NCBI GenBank assembly: GCA_021234155.1
Contig: JAJEKV010000002.1
Span: 41,589,203 to 41,653,202, forward strand
Source: Isoetes taiwanensis
Lineage: Eukaryota; Streptophyta; Lycopodiopsida; Isoetales; Isoetaceae
Length of the DNA: 64,000 nt
Reading direction: 5' to 3'
Part shown: piece after piece, positions 53,849 to 64,000 of the stretch
Numbering within the stretch: the stretch's first letter is position 1
How the letters are laid out: each line of letters opens with the position of its first letter
Notes under the pieces: generated by a model
Databases searched by the model: none
Seen by the model: only the letters and a program-made list of their open reading frames with translations
Told to the model about the DNA's origin: nothing
Position numbers and translations under genes: made by a program

Positions 53849-55165
53849 GGCCAAAAGGAAGGCACACGGTCACGGCTTGATTGAAGAGACTAGTTTTGGT
53901 TTGGATTTGTTGGGCAATTTGGCGCAGAAATCCCTTTCTTCTACGCAGCACATGAAAATCTGTCAGCCCCCTGATCGCCCACATGATCCACCCCTCATTC
54001 TGCCAATCAATCTGCAGCCTGTTTGCCCAACAACGCTGTAAAGTCGCTTTTGACGCTTCAACACCCCCTGTTTCTCCCTTAAAGCTTCATAATTTTGCCA
54101 TTTACCACTCCGGAATTTGTCAAATTTGCAACAGCGGCGTTCGTAAAGATGAATTACGGCCCAAACCGTGCCCAATTGATCGAATTGATAAGACAGATTG
54201 ATCTTAGGCCTGTAAAATTAGATCTAATCACAGACAGCCTGAAAAAAAACTTAATGTATAGCTTTGAATCATGATTTTTGTAGCGCTTAAATCTATGCAG
54301 CCCAATTAAGAGCGAGGGTTTGTGCAGATCCGGTACTGAAATTTTGGGAGCGATTTTAGAGATTTAGACGTAAAATTTATGAAATGATTGGAGGCTAAAA
54401 GCATGATTGTGTAGCTAAATTCCTAAAACCCTGGTGCCCGTACGGCTGTACACGCGGCGAATGGACGGCAGCGGTAAAAAAGGGAGTAATTAGTAATTAC
54501 CTCGGGGTTCGCCAGTTTAACCATAGAGTGATTTTGCCCATCCCTTGTAAAGATTTACCTACCCCGTTGGGCCGTCAAGCATTAATTCGCATTGTGGGCT
54601 AAGCCGCTTAAACCGTTGCTCTTTATTCGAATGCTATTTATCTTATCTCATATTTTTCTCATTTGCTCCTTTTGTTTGTCATATGTATAGGCCACTCAAG
54701 GTTCGAAAAATATTTGAGGTATAACCATAGAGAGAATTTGCTTGTGTATCTTAGTGTATACTAGATTTCTTATATACTAAAGTTCAAATGTACCGAATTT
54801 TACATATAAAACTCCGTTTGTGATACTGGTTTTTTACAAGTTTACACATCTATGCTTCTTAACCGACAAGTTCAGCTCATTCGACAATCCTGAGCATCCA
54901 TTCCATCCTCATGAGAGGGCGGAATCGGTATTGTAGATGGAGTCGTACATGAACACAAAAACTAGTCTTTCCTGAGTAGGAGGGCAGCAAGGCAGCTATC
55001 AGAGATATTTTGCCCGGAGAGCTCCAAACCTATGATACAACCTTCGAACATGTGATAAACAGCTTCTAAACCTGTGATAAACTTGCTGGACATTCAGAAC
55101 ATGTGATAATTGAGCCATGGAGCTTCCAAAGCTGTGATAATCGAGCTGTGGATATATAGCTTGGG

Positions 55166-55304
55166 CTTGCTTATTATGGCAGAAAAACAGGTGATCCTGC
55201 CTATCTCGCCCTCATGGGCTCGTCTATTCCTGTTATGGCAGATAAACAGATGGGCTTGCCTATCTTGCCCTCACGGGCTCACTTGTTTATCTGCCATAAC
55301 AGGC
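55166..55304. repeat. Direct and inverted repeat block in the spacer 53849-55600
   Basis: CCTGTTATGGCAGATAAACA (55227-55246 approx.) faces its exact inverse TGTTTATCTGCCATAACAGG (55284-55303). A related direct copy lies at 55175-55212, and GCCCTCATGGGCTC / GCCCTCACGGGCTC alternate with them. It looks like a small foldback element. The spacer otherwise shows degenerate TGTGATAA repeats (55030-55140), a short ATTCT array (55407-55425) and no gene I recognise. Confidence 0.75.
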
Positions 55305-55630
55305 TTGCAAGGAAGATTAACCCCATGTTCTATATCAAAAGTGGCTTCACTCACTTCTTATATTCTCATGTAACCTATTGGGATCTTGAAATTCTTGGTA
55401 TACACTCTATTCTATTCTATTCTAAACTTTTTTTTTTTTAGCACGCCAGCCCTAACTAGGCCTACACATCAGTATTTCTGACCTGAAGATGACATATTAT
55501 ATTTCAAGCCGTTGGATCTTAATCCTATGGGTTATAAAATTCCACGTATTACAGGAAGGGGATATCGAGATACGACAGGGCAGATGGAATTTTGTGAGCT
55601 TCGCATCGATTCTTTTCGAGGCATCTTCAC

Positions 55631-56040
55631 TCAAGTCTTTGTCATATTATGCGAGCTCGATCTATAACGAGCTATGACATGCTTTAGATGCGTCGGCATT
55701 TCGGACCACAAATAGTCTTGGCTCTTATACTCACCCATGTGATTTATCTGAGTTCTGTAATGAAGCATTCTACTACCTTGGTGCTGCCATAAGCGTTCAA
55801 TTACAAGTCTTTCTAATAATGCTCTTGCATCTATCTTACATTCAGGCCAATTTTCATCATTCAAACCCCATTTTCCTGCCCAGGTTTTGAAATCATGCAT
55901 CCAGCCTTGCTGCTCTGAAACCATCATTGCTTGATGGGATAAGCATTCTGGTGATTGATCTCTAATCCTATTAATGAATCTTACAGTCTAAAATAATGCT
56001 TTCAATTCTAACCTGCCTCTGCAAGCATAATTGCATATGG
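55631..56040 (-). pseudogene. LINE-2 ORF2, C-terminal part
   Basis: Reverse-strand PYAIMLAEAG continues through RFINRIRDQSPECLSHQAM, then WAGKWG, LWQHQGSRMLHYRTQ and ARYRSSSHNM. PYAIMLAEAG joins the LGIKAQI of the piece at 57238 in frame when the insertion is removed. Such an H-x-R-x-x-Y-R C-terminal region follows RT in this LINE group. Confidence 0.7.
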
Positions 56041-57237
56041 TATGCAGATCGATCCGACGGATCGCGATTCTCGAGCCAGACGAGCATGCAAGAGTTGCAT
56101 GCGTTGCCTGCATGCATTGCATGCATTTCGGGCCTCTCATCCGGTTAGGGGATCGCTATTTCTTCCTGCATTAAGCCTTGACTTCTCATCGGTAGCTTTC
56201 TCTTAAGCCCGGCCGGTGTTTGAGGTTATGTTCTATGCTCTCATGCGAGGAGGAGGGGCTTCCTCTTGCATGGGTTGACCTTCGTGGCATTTCCTATCAT
56301 TCTTGTTTCTCTTGACGACCTTTCTGGCGTATCCCTTCACGGCGTTTCTTATCGTTCTCGGTTCTCTTCTACCTTGGCTGCGTTGACCTTTCTGGCGCAT
56401 CCCTTCTGGCGTTTCCTATCTTTCGTATCTCTTCCTATCCTTCTCGTCTACTTCTACCTCGGCATTCCTCCACTATGGGGCAATTCTTGAGCCTTCATCT
56501 CGGATCGGCCAGGAAGTTCTCTTCTTTGGGCGTTGTTGTGTCATGCGGTCGCGGCTTTCGAGAATCTGGTCGATCAGAGCGGATCGCGATTCTCGAGCCG
56601 AGGCGAGCATCAAGAGTTGCATCGTTACTGCATGCATTGCATGCATTTGAGGCCTCTCATCCGGTTAGGGGATCGCTATTTCTTCACCGCATTAAGCCTT
56701 GACTTCTCATCGGCTTTCTCTTAGCCCGCCCGATGTTTGAGGTTATGTTCTATGCTCTCCCTCCCTCCCTCCCTTAAGTATTTTGTTTATATATGTTGTT
56801 CGCGTGGCGCGCGCTTTAATCAGACCCTCGCTTTTTTGAGGTTTTGTTCTTCTCTATTGTGTTTTGTGGTCTTATGCGGTGCAGGCGTTGCCGCGGCGTT
56901 GGTTTCTTTTGGGCGTGGGTTTTGGGAAGTTTAGCGGCGGCCGTTGTCTAAGCCTTGCCTAGGGCTTATCGCTAGGGTTTTTCCTCGAAAACCCGAAAGG
57001 GCGGGGTTTTTTAATCCCGGCGATAAGCCCTAGGCAGGTACACTAGCCAAACATCTATGATATATTTTTGTATTTTGGGGTCCAGGTGTTATGACTGGAT
57101 ATTCCCTGTATTTTTTGTTTTTTGGGTAGCTTGCGATATGCAGCTACCCACTCTCTACCATTGTAATTACACTGCTGGGATGAATAGAAAAGCCCCATCC
57201 ATCGGGCGTTGTTGTGTCATGCGAGTCGCAGCTCGAG
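56041..57237. mobile_element. Unclassified 1.2-kb insertion in LINE-2, with internal duplication and a hairpin
   Basis: It separates LINE-2 codons that otherwise join in frame. A block of about 190 bp occurs twice in direct order (56060-56255 and 56580-56755, sharing CATTGCATGCATTT and CTCATCCGGTTAGGGGATCG). Another short block (GGGCGTTGTTGTGTCATGCG) occurs near 56529 and 57205. TGCCTAGGGCTTATCGC (56956-56972) faces its exact inverse at 57020-57036. I see no ORF, terminal repeats or target duplication, so the class is open. Confidence 0.6.
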
Positions 57238-58554
57238 AATTTGAGCTTTTATGCCAAGCACATTTCTTAAAAATAGCTTCTAAATTGTTTCTATTTGATT
57301 CCATAACTTGGCAGAGATGCTAGGTCCCCATATAGGAACCCCATACAATAGCATGATTTGAACCAATGTCTTAAACAAAAGCTTTCTAAGCCTCCAATCC
57401 CCGGGGGATTCACCTTTCATTAGCGTATAACCCATGAGAGTTCAATGGAAGGGTGTTGTTTGGACTATTTACGTATACTTAGGGATTAGGGGTGTTTTTA
57501 GGCACTGATCTAGAGCAATATCTATACACATAGGGGTCAAACTGCCTTTTAAAAATGTGTATACAAGGGGGTTTTTTGCTACCCTCAGAACGCAGATGCC
57601 ATACCCCCTTTATGTATAAGTGCATCCCCCGGGCCCCAATGATGCAGAGAAATTCTAGAACATTTAGAAAGCATACCATAGAGCGCCATTTTCCCGCCTG
57701 TGGATCTCCTTTTGACACAGTCCTTCCAGTTGTATCTTGAGGAGAAATCTATCCCCATGTACTTAAAACTCTCCACTGTTTCAATTTCCTGCTGTAGATA
57801 CATGAACTTTGGTCTCTCCCTTGTCCCGAACACCATAACTTTGGATTTTGCAACATTTACTTTCATTTGCCTTGATGCACAAAATGCCGCTAAATTATGC
57901 AAATGCTCTTGTAGCACATGTTTCTTGGATGCCAATAGCACCACATCATTAGCATACAGTAATAACTGTACTATGTAAGCTCCAAGCTGAGTCCCTACCA
58001 AAGAGCATGCATGTAGCCATTCTTCAAGCTCGTCGATAAAAAGGCCGAATAATGTAGGAGATAAAGGACATCCTTGGCGCACCCCTATAGTGTTCCTTAT
58101 CACAGGATTTACTTCCCAAGATAATTTGATTAATACCTCTGCATGCAATTGTGAGATAGCTCCTCTTATGTTTTCTGGAACACCGAGCTGCTCCATTATG
58201 TCACCTAACTCCTTCTCTGCACTGTGTCATATGCTTTTGCAAAATCTATAAATGCAATATACAATGTTGCCCCGCTTGAAAATTGGAGCGCTTGCCATTC
58301 TCTTTCGCCCAGGTGCTCAACTTGTATTCCAACAAGCTTCCCAAAATTTTGGCGAAAGTGCTACCTATCAGGATGGTTTTATAATTTTGTGCTACATTCT
58401 TGTCCATTGATTTATGAATTGGGTGTACTCTATTTAACTTCCAACTATATGTTAGGCCTTGTCTGATACTCTTATTTAGCAAATCTATAAGAATAGAAAG
58501 CATTTTGTCTCCTCCCCATTTAAAAAGTGTTGTTAGTTCAACTATTGAATGCAA
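57238..58554 (-). pseudogene. LINE-2 reverse transcriptase
   Basis: The piece 58554-58246 carries LFKWGGDKMLSILIDLLNKS, the start of the RT palm. The piece 58196-57585 carries GVRQGCPLSPTLFGLFIDEL and then the catalytic box as YAND instead of YADD (AAT for GAT), so the enzyme would be dead. Thereafter VNVAKSKVMVFG and FKYMGIDFSS are typical of this LINE group. Beyond 57585 the frame GVPIWGPSISAKLWNQIE ... LGIKAQI reaches the insertion edge at 57238. Confidence 0.85.
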
Positions 58555-58559
58555 GATTT

Positions 58560-59035
58560 CTTTGTAACATTCTTCAATCTATAGCAATACTTAATCACCA
58601 AGCAAAACTATAATACAAGGATATTATTCAATTCCTTTAGACAGCTTTACAAAATAACGACCCGAACCATTGAAAATCATAATATAACCTTTACTGTAGC
58701 TTTGAGATCGAATATAACACTGTAGCACAATTTCCCTTGCTAGTTGAACTGTATAGACGGATCCAACTCACTGAGAGCTAGATCCACAATCCATAGATGT
58801 ATATAGCTTAGTAGGTCCGGCGGTTATGGAATCGGTGTATGCTGAGTCCGACGGTTATGCCTTCACCGACCACTAGCATGTCACTTAAATAAGCAATGCA
58901 AATACTAAAAGGCAATTTTAACTTAGCCGTTTAGCCTTTTTAACTTTAGACTTTAACCATTGACATTTAGCCAATATCGTTCAACCTTATGTAACCATTG
59001 CTAGGTAACCATATGGTTAAGTGTAGAACCCAGCA
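58560..59035. other. Rearranged or inserted AT-rich stretch within LINE-2
   Basis: About 470 bp between two RT pieces shows no RT coding in any frame. It contains two similar blocks (GGTCCGGCGGTTATGG near 58815 and AGTCCGACGGTTATGC near 58845). The flanking RT pieces overlap in homology rather than join cleanly, so rearrangement is as likely as a simple insertion. Confidence 0.4.
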
Positions 59036-59546
59036 CTGCAGTCTGCTTCCAGGTTATGCAGATCTTGACAAGCTCAAGAATATTGTCTGACAAATCTACA
59101 ACAAAAAGCTCAATACATTGACCATCCAGATCATGTGCTTTGTTATTTCCCATCCCTGATAGCGTATCTCTTACCTCCATTTCAGTGAAAAGATCTTCAT
59201 CAATGGCCAAGATTAGCATGCCTTCTAAATTGCCCACCTCATAAATATCTTGCACCAACTTTAGCAAAGCGCCTACCTCTAAATTTGGGTGCCCTGAGTT
59301 TTTGCTTAATTTGTTTCAAAACATTTTCGGATCTTGCTTTATTTGCTCTTTGAAATCAGATTGCCTTGCTTGCTTTTTGCTTCTCAGAAGTCTCTCATAA
59401 CAACTTGCTTCTCTACACTTAGCATCCCACCATGAATCGCAGGGCCGCCCTTGCACTGGCTTTTTGGTGAGACCAAAAGTCTCTTCTGCAGCATAGAAGA
59501 TCAAATTGATAAATTTCTCTGCATCCTCAACTATATTTCCTGTCAA
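59001..59546 (-). pseudogene. LINE-2 endonuclease-RT linker and first RT block
   Basis: 59546-59316 encodes a linker with DSWWDAKCREASCYERLLRS (the WWDxxCRxA motif common between endonuclease and RT). 59267-59001 encodes MEVRDTLSGMGNNKAHDLDG followed by IELF, the opening RT block (GKAxDxDGxxxE). Frames differ between the two pieces. Confidence 0.75.
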
Positions 59547-59567
59547 GTAGTAGAAGCAATTAGATCC

Positions 59568-60437
59568 TCAGCGAGTTTTTTTGTATGACAAACATTGCTT
59601 ATAATTGATTCTCAATTCTGGATGAAAGGGAGAGTGCTTCATATCGGGATGTGTGGCTGATTTGAACTCCACATGCAAAGGGGAGCGGTTTGACTCTGGT
59701 AACTTCCTCCCTACAAAGCATGCTTGTACCAATTCTAGATCACTTGCCATGAAGTAATCTACTGTACTTGATCCTGTATGACTGAAACAAGTAAAGCTTC
59801 CGGATTTTGGAAACTTATCAATGCCATTTACAATTTTCAAGCCACAGATTGTGCCCATCTCCAACAATGTATTTGAAAGCTTGTCTCCTGAGCATCTCAA
59901 AAACGGTTCGTCTTGCTCATCTAAGTATGCATCCATGAGATCTACAAATGTTCTCGCTTGTTGGCAGCCTGTACGGGCATTGAAATCACCTATGATGAAT
60001 ACTTTCCCATGCACACTGTATTCCAAAGCATCTGCACATAAACTACCAAGAGGGTCATCCATGTCAAAGTTTTTATTTTCATACAGGCTTGCATTGAGTG
60101 GAGCAAAATAACTGACTGCTACAAAAATATCCACATTTGTGGTCTTGATTTTAAGCCACAAGTATTGCTTATTCTTACCTTTTTTCATTATCTGCAAAGC
60201 ATGCTCAACTTGCGTTTTACAATAAATAGCTATACCTCCATATACATGCCCAGGTCCTTCCCTTTTCTCATTCCACGAATGACCAATCAAAATATATCCT
60301 GGTAAGTCTGGCAAAGGACGAGATTGATGTTCCCATGTCTCAACAAAAAGCAAGATATCTTGTTGCTTCCATGTCTCAATTGTTGCATCTACTTTCACTT
60401 GGCTCAATCCACGAGCATTCCACATACTCATGCTCAA
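59568..60437 (-). pseudogene. LINE-2 endonuclease domain
   Basis: A 289-residue reverse-strand frame of exonuclease-endonuclease-phosphatase type: MWNARG, FVETWEHQ, YGGIAIY, VFIIGDFNARTG and SSTVDYFMAS are in order. The terminal SDH box is altered to SNRSPLH. In the live element it would nick target DNA to start reverse transcription. The frame itself is intact, one of the better preserved parts of LINE-2. Confidence 0.85.
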
Positions 60438-60449
60438 GGCCCCAATTTC

Positions 60450-60840
60450 CTAGCTTCGTTTCTTTTTTGTGACAATTGCCTTGCCACTCTGACCCAAATA
60501 GGCTATAAAACCAGAATCCCTTGCTTCTTTAACCTTTGCCCACTCTTTTTTCCTTACTTCGAATTGCATTGGTGTTAGATGTAAATCTAGCCAAATCTTC
60601 TGTCCCTTCAATGCAATTCTATTTTGAAGGACTCTATCTCTGGCCTCTTTTGATCAAAACCTAACAAGAATTGGACGAGCATGGAAACTGAGTTTTTCCA
60701 ATCTCTTCCCTGATATGAATTGAGGTTCATGCAAATGCATAATATCAGAGAAAAAATGTCCAATTACCTTTTGAACATTTTCGTTTTCTTCCTCCGCCAG
60801 ACCGGATATTTTTAGATTCTTGACTTGGAATCCATGTCTA
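60450..60840 (-). pseudogene. LINE-2 ORF1, C-terminal half (L1 ORF1-like)
   Basis: Reverse-strand reading gives VKNLKISGLAEEENENVQKV, IGHFF, then HARPILVRF and a stop, then SKEARDRVLQNRIALKGQKI and LTPMQFEVRKKEWAKVKEAR. This resembles the RRM and C-terminal domain of L1 ORF1 proteins (NLxIxGLxE ... RPxLVxF ... DLT..q..RR). It ends a few bases before the endonuclease frame. The upstream half is missing; 60841-61114 shows nothing recognisable. Confidence 0.7.
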
Positions 60841-61114
60841 CCATATATAATGTGACAGCTAGTTTGTTTTCCTTAGCTATAGCTTATGAGAGATAGCGGA
60901 GTCAAGTGTTTGAAAAGTCTGGGTATAGGCATTCTGAATGGGTATAACTAAAGCCAGTTTGCACATTTAGTTAGAATTGCATCATTGAATACTACTTTAT
61001 GTTCGCGTCATAAAACTTCAAAAAGGTATTTCTTTTGCCGTTAGAAGCTTTTGATGTAATTTATTAACTCGTTATGCAAAAGATGTGCAATACAGATCAG
61101 ATGAGAGATTAGAA

Positions 61115-61515
61115 CGGATTTGTGGGCTCAACAAGCTCAATCATTTTCCTTTTAACAGTGAAAAGCACAAATGCTTTGCAACTTAATCCCATTGCAAATT
61201 CCAATACGTCGATGATGTCACTTATTGGTTAATCTGCCTTTAGATCAACTCCAAATGTGACCATGGTAGGAAGAAATTTCTTGAAGGTTTACTCTGATAC
61301 CTTACGAATTCACAGAGTAGCTCTTGCAATCACATCTTCTGATATTACCTTCATTCCAGCCAAAATTGCCAATGGATGACCACTTATTACTATTGAAAAG
61401 TAGTAACTTGGACCCTTGATACAATATACTCTCTCTTCTTTCACATCTAAACCTTGAGGTATGGCAGATATCAAGGCTGCTTTTAAAATTTTGCTTACAT
61501 TAGCCCCAATTATAA
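61115..61515 (-). pseudogene. Decayed reverse-strand ORF of unknown family
   Basis: A frame of about 130 codons reads ANVSKILKAALISAIPQGLD, VKEERVYCIKGPSYYFSIVI, SGHPLAILAGMKVISEDVIA, then FLPTMVTFGVDLKAD and ALMGL-like segments up to TVKRKMIELVEPTNPF, with three in-frame stops. Codon sense and residue mix look protein-like, but I do not recognise the family. It may be a transposon-borne or host gene remnant. Confidence 0.4.
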
Positions 61516-61516
61516 C

Positions 61517-61842
61517 ATGAAAACTGAAGGGCTCTTCTTCGAGGTACTAGTGGAACCTGTGCTTTTGTATGGGGTCGAGGTCTGGGGAACAGTGGTTTCC
61601 CTCGCCACTTGGAATGACTTGGAGCAGGTGCAAAAAGGTTTCTTGGCATGGGCCCTGGGGGTAAAGTCACAGTCCCATACCAAATACTATTGCAGGAGCC
61701 TCTTCAGAGGGGGGCCCTTAGTAGACCCCGGAAGTGGAAGCTGGATAAAAACCAGGGATTTATATTGGAAGATCGGAATGAAAGCAAAAATTACACACGT
61801 GCATCTACAATGAATTATTCAGTTTACATTGGTTTAGCTTAA
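61517..61842 (+). pseudogene. Second LINE-2-type ORF2 fragment, opposite strand
   Basis: The forward frame has LLYGVEVWGTVVSLATWNDL, EQVQKGFLAWALGVK and, after a frame step, the LLQEPLQRGALS region. This corresponds to the post-RT segment of LINE-2 (GVPIWGPSIS ... LGIKAQ). It is a separate fragment of a related element in reverse orientation to LINE-2. Confidence 0.75.
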
Positions 61843-62672
61843 ATGGTATAGACAATGGATATTTTGGTACTAACTAGATGTACTAATATAAATCTTATGA
61901 TTCGGAAATGTAATAAGGAAAACTTTATGTTGGAAAACACTTGGCATTGGATATGTGAGATGGGGAATTTCTTAAGTTATAGTTAATGTCGAATAAAGTA
62001 ACATAGTCGGGGCCTAAGGTTAGTATACCTGACTAAACTTAGGGCTGCTTATTGTATCAAGTTATTTCCGTGCAAAGTTATAATGAGATAAAAGTTAGGA
62101 GATAGATTTAAAAGGTTTTTTTTTTTAATAACAACCCATTCAATTGTTTTAAATGTATGGTCTATAGTTTCAGGAATAATTATTTATACATCCATAATAA
62201 ATCCCTTTGGAACCCCGTGCTATTGTGCTACAATTGTAGCCTCCTAGGGGCAGAGGTCACACATAGGTAAACCCACATAAAGCAATGCCATTCGCAGCTA
62301 AGGCCGGTTGTGGCAACACTTGTGGATTTACCACGAATAACCTCTTGCATCAAGAACGTTACTATGCATATATTGCATCCAAGTGAGGCCTTGATTCTTA
62401 TCCAAATGAAATGTGGGCACTAAGGTTCCCTAAGCTACATGTCAATCCAAGATATCATAGAATCAAAAGTAGTCCTGCATTTGCTCTTTGCCATTGTGCG
62501 CAAATGTTCTCTACAAGAGCAAGCTAGCTGAGTAAGATTCAGTCCTTTTTGGATTCTATATTACATAAAGGACACTTTTAGGAAATTTGACAATTGACTT
62601 GTATTGATCATTAACTACTTTCTTCGCTCGACTATGTTGTTAGAGGGGCTCATAAACTTACCGGTACTTTTA

Positions 62673-63157
62673 AAGATCAAAGTCTAAGTACAAAGTTGCA
62701 AAGATGTACAACTTGCTACGCTCAATCTTAACAACTTTCTATTCTATACTTCATATAACACATTTAAAATATCAAAGTCTAAGCACAAAGTTGTAAAGAG
62801 ATACAACTTGCTACTCCCAATTAACAACTTTGAAAATGACAAGTTGATATTGAGAAGGTGACAAACCGTGGCCATTGGTGAAAATCTTATCTCTTGCTCT
62901 TGCTCTTGCCCTTGCGTACGACGAAATGAACTACTTGCCAATAAGGAGGTTTAACTGTCTTAAAGACTTTGAAAAACGTGATGGTTCCATACTACAAGTG
63001 CAAATAACAACAAATTGATAACCTTCTATATCTTCCATATATGCAATTTTCTTCCTCATCATTACTGCAAAGGTTCTTCCCTTGAAAATCTTTTGAGGCA
63101 TGGTTTTTTTATCCTAGTAGTAATGGTCGTACTAGCCCATTATATGGGCTCTATAGC

Positions 63158-63197
<40 letters not shown>

Positions 63198-63241
63198 AAT
63201 CCTTATGGATGTCCAAATATCTATTCTATTCTATTCTATTC
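62673..63241. repeat. AT-rich spacer with a short duplication and microsatellites
   Basis: A unit of about 60-70 bp containing CAAAGTCTAAG, ACAAAGTTG and TACAACTTGCTAC occurs at 62678-62745 and 62776-62835. (CTAT)9 lies at 63158-63194 and (CTATT)4 at 63221-63241. The whole stretch 61860-63290 shows no gene. Confidence 0.8.
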
Positions 63242-63357
63242 TTTATATAACGAAGGATGTTGTTATTTTGTGTTGTATTAAATTAATAGAATGGGGGCAA
63301 ACGAGCTTTGCCGATGCAAAGAGTGAGATCCGGGATAGAAAGTAGAAAGCAATATAG

Positions 63358-64000
63358 GTATCTCACATGTTTGAACAACCCAAATATCTCCTTCAAAATT
63401 ATCGTGCTATGAGTATAAAGGAGAGTGTACTTGTATTAAAATTTATAGAAATGGGACCAATGAGTTTTGTCGGTGCAAGGAGTAAGGATCCAGGGTGGAA
63501 AGTGATATTTCACATGTTTGGGCAACCTCCTTCAAAATTAATGAGTATGAAGGGGAGTGTACTTTGTTGTTATAAACCACCTGAAACTCTGAAGGAAGTG
63601 GAAATGGATTACAAAACTTATCAACTCCCGCTTGTAACTCCTACCAAGTGCAAAATTGCTGACAGTAATGGCTATTTTCACCCGACTGATTGTGCCAACT
63701 GCGACTGCCAAAACTGTACCAGCATCAAGGAGAAAAATTTGGACAAAAACAAAACAAAGGTCTCCAAGCAAACTCTGAAGTCCTCGGTCCCGATTATGGG
63801 AAAATATGACAAAATCAATGGTAACTCTTACAAGAACGCTTTACTCAATTCTTTGAATTCTGTTAATGTTGCCACTGACTCTGTTGATATGGAAAAAGAT
63901 ACTATTAAGGACGAGGGCATTCTTGACCTTAGTAACATTACTGATAACTCGGCTAATGTCAGATATACCAATCATGGAATTCTTGCCCATTTCCCCCAAA
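63358..64000 (+). CDS. Partial ORF with Cys-cluster, runs off the window
   Basis: The frame is open from 63358 to the window end without a stop (214 codons). Possible starts are ATG 63451, 63460 or 63541. The first part encodes two similar units (SHMFEQPK...MSIKESVL and FHMFGQPPSKLMSMKGSVL), matching a DNA duplication of 63290-63440 by 63445-63560. Then come TPTKCKIADSNGYFHPTDCA and NCDCQNCTSIKEKN, a Cys-rich motif, and a long Asn/Asp/Lys-rich tail. I recognise no family. Given the neighbourhood it may be the first ORF of another LINE, but that is a guess. Confidence 0.4.

Larger units (their letters stand above)
55600..60840 (-). mobile_element. LINE-2: decayed non-LTR retrotransposon, broken by insertions
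   Basis: Reading right to left: ORF1 end (60840-60450), endonuclease (60437-59568), linker and RT pieces (59546-57238), and C-terminal part (56040-55631). A 1.2-kb insertion (56041-57237) and a foreign-looking stretch (58560-59035) interrupt it. It differs from LINE-1 in all domains. No A-tail or target duplication was identified. Confidence 0.85.

Noticed and set aside
56041-57237. The 190-bp duplicated block as LTRs of a TRIM element
   Set aside because: The copies do not lie at the ends of the insertion and no primer site or target duplication is found.
61200-61230. YVDD-like forward codons (TACGTCGATGATGTC) as an RT active site
   Set aside because: No other RT motif in that frame; the reverse strand carries the coherent frame.

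Overview
The window is nuclear DNA of a land plant. The best evidence is an intact, intron-rich plant-type PRP8 gene (23375-32505), a TPD1-like signal-peptide gene, and plant-type transposons: Ty3/gypsy chromoviruses, Ty1/copia, a CACTA/TNP2 fragment, PIF/Harbinger, a Pack-MULE, and L1-type LINEs whose first ORF carries a plant DUF4283-like domain. The very short PRP8 introns (61-109 bp), the second LINE family and a bacterial-type amino-methyltransferase gene point towards a seedless plant (bryophyte, lycophyte or fern) rather than a flowering plant. This lineage call is an inference and is not firm.

Layout. 1-22660 is a transposon nest. A reverse-strand copia element with a tiny 155-bp LTR sits in or next to a CACTA TNP2 fragment. 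It was hit twice by forward-strand chromoviruses of one family: gypsy-1 (only its 3' part lies in the window, ending at 3087) and full-length gypsy-2 (4583-19117, with a CATAC target duplication). 23375-32505 is PRP8: 27 exons whose reading frame closes at every junction, giving 2368 residues. 33735-37255 is a third gypsy remnant. Its integrase is split by a 1.3-kb Pack-MULE with a 9-bp target duplication, which carries a piece of a MUR3-type GT47 glycosyltransferase gene and about eleven copies of a 20-bp palindrome. 38829-41520 is a decayed PIF/Harbinger transposon with a Myb-like ORF and a DDE transposase in convergent orientation.

41477-51290 is the most unusual locus. It is a broken multi-exon gene joining an acidic/basic linker with a classical nuclear localisation signal, a ParB-like domain and a beta-order DNA amino-methyltransferase (motif IV, then X and I). 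It has three nonsense codons and one apparent frameshift, and a 6.5-kb L1-type LINE (43602-50113, 13-bp target duplication) sits inside an exon. Several of its introns carry the palindrome GTATTCCGGAATAC; one intron holds a foldback array of seven copies.

52478-53848 (reverse) is a TPD1-like secreted cysteine-rich protein gene with two tandem, mutually exclusive-looking terminal exons, each encoding a full TPD1 domain. 55600-60840 is a second, reverse-strand LINE broken by a 1.2-kb insertion and other rearrangements, followed by further remnants. A cysteine-rich ORF runs off the right edge.

Only PRP8 and the TPD1-like gene look like functional host genes. Almost everything else is mobile or decaying.
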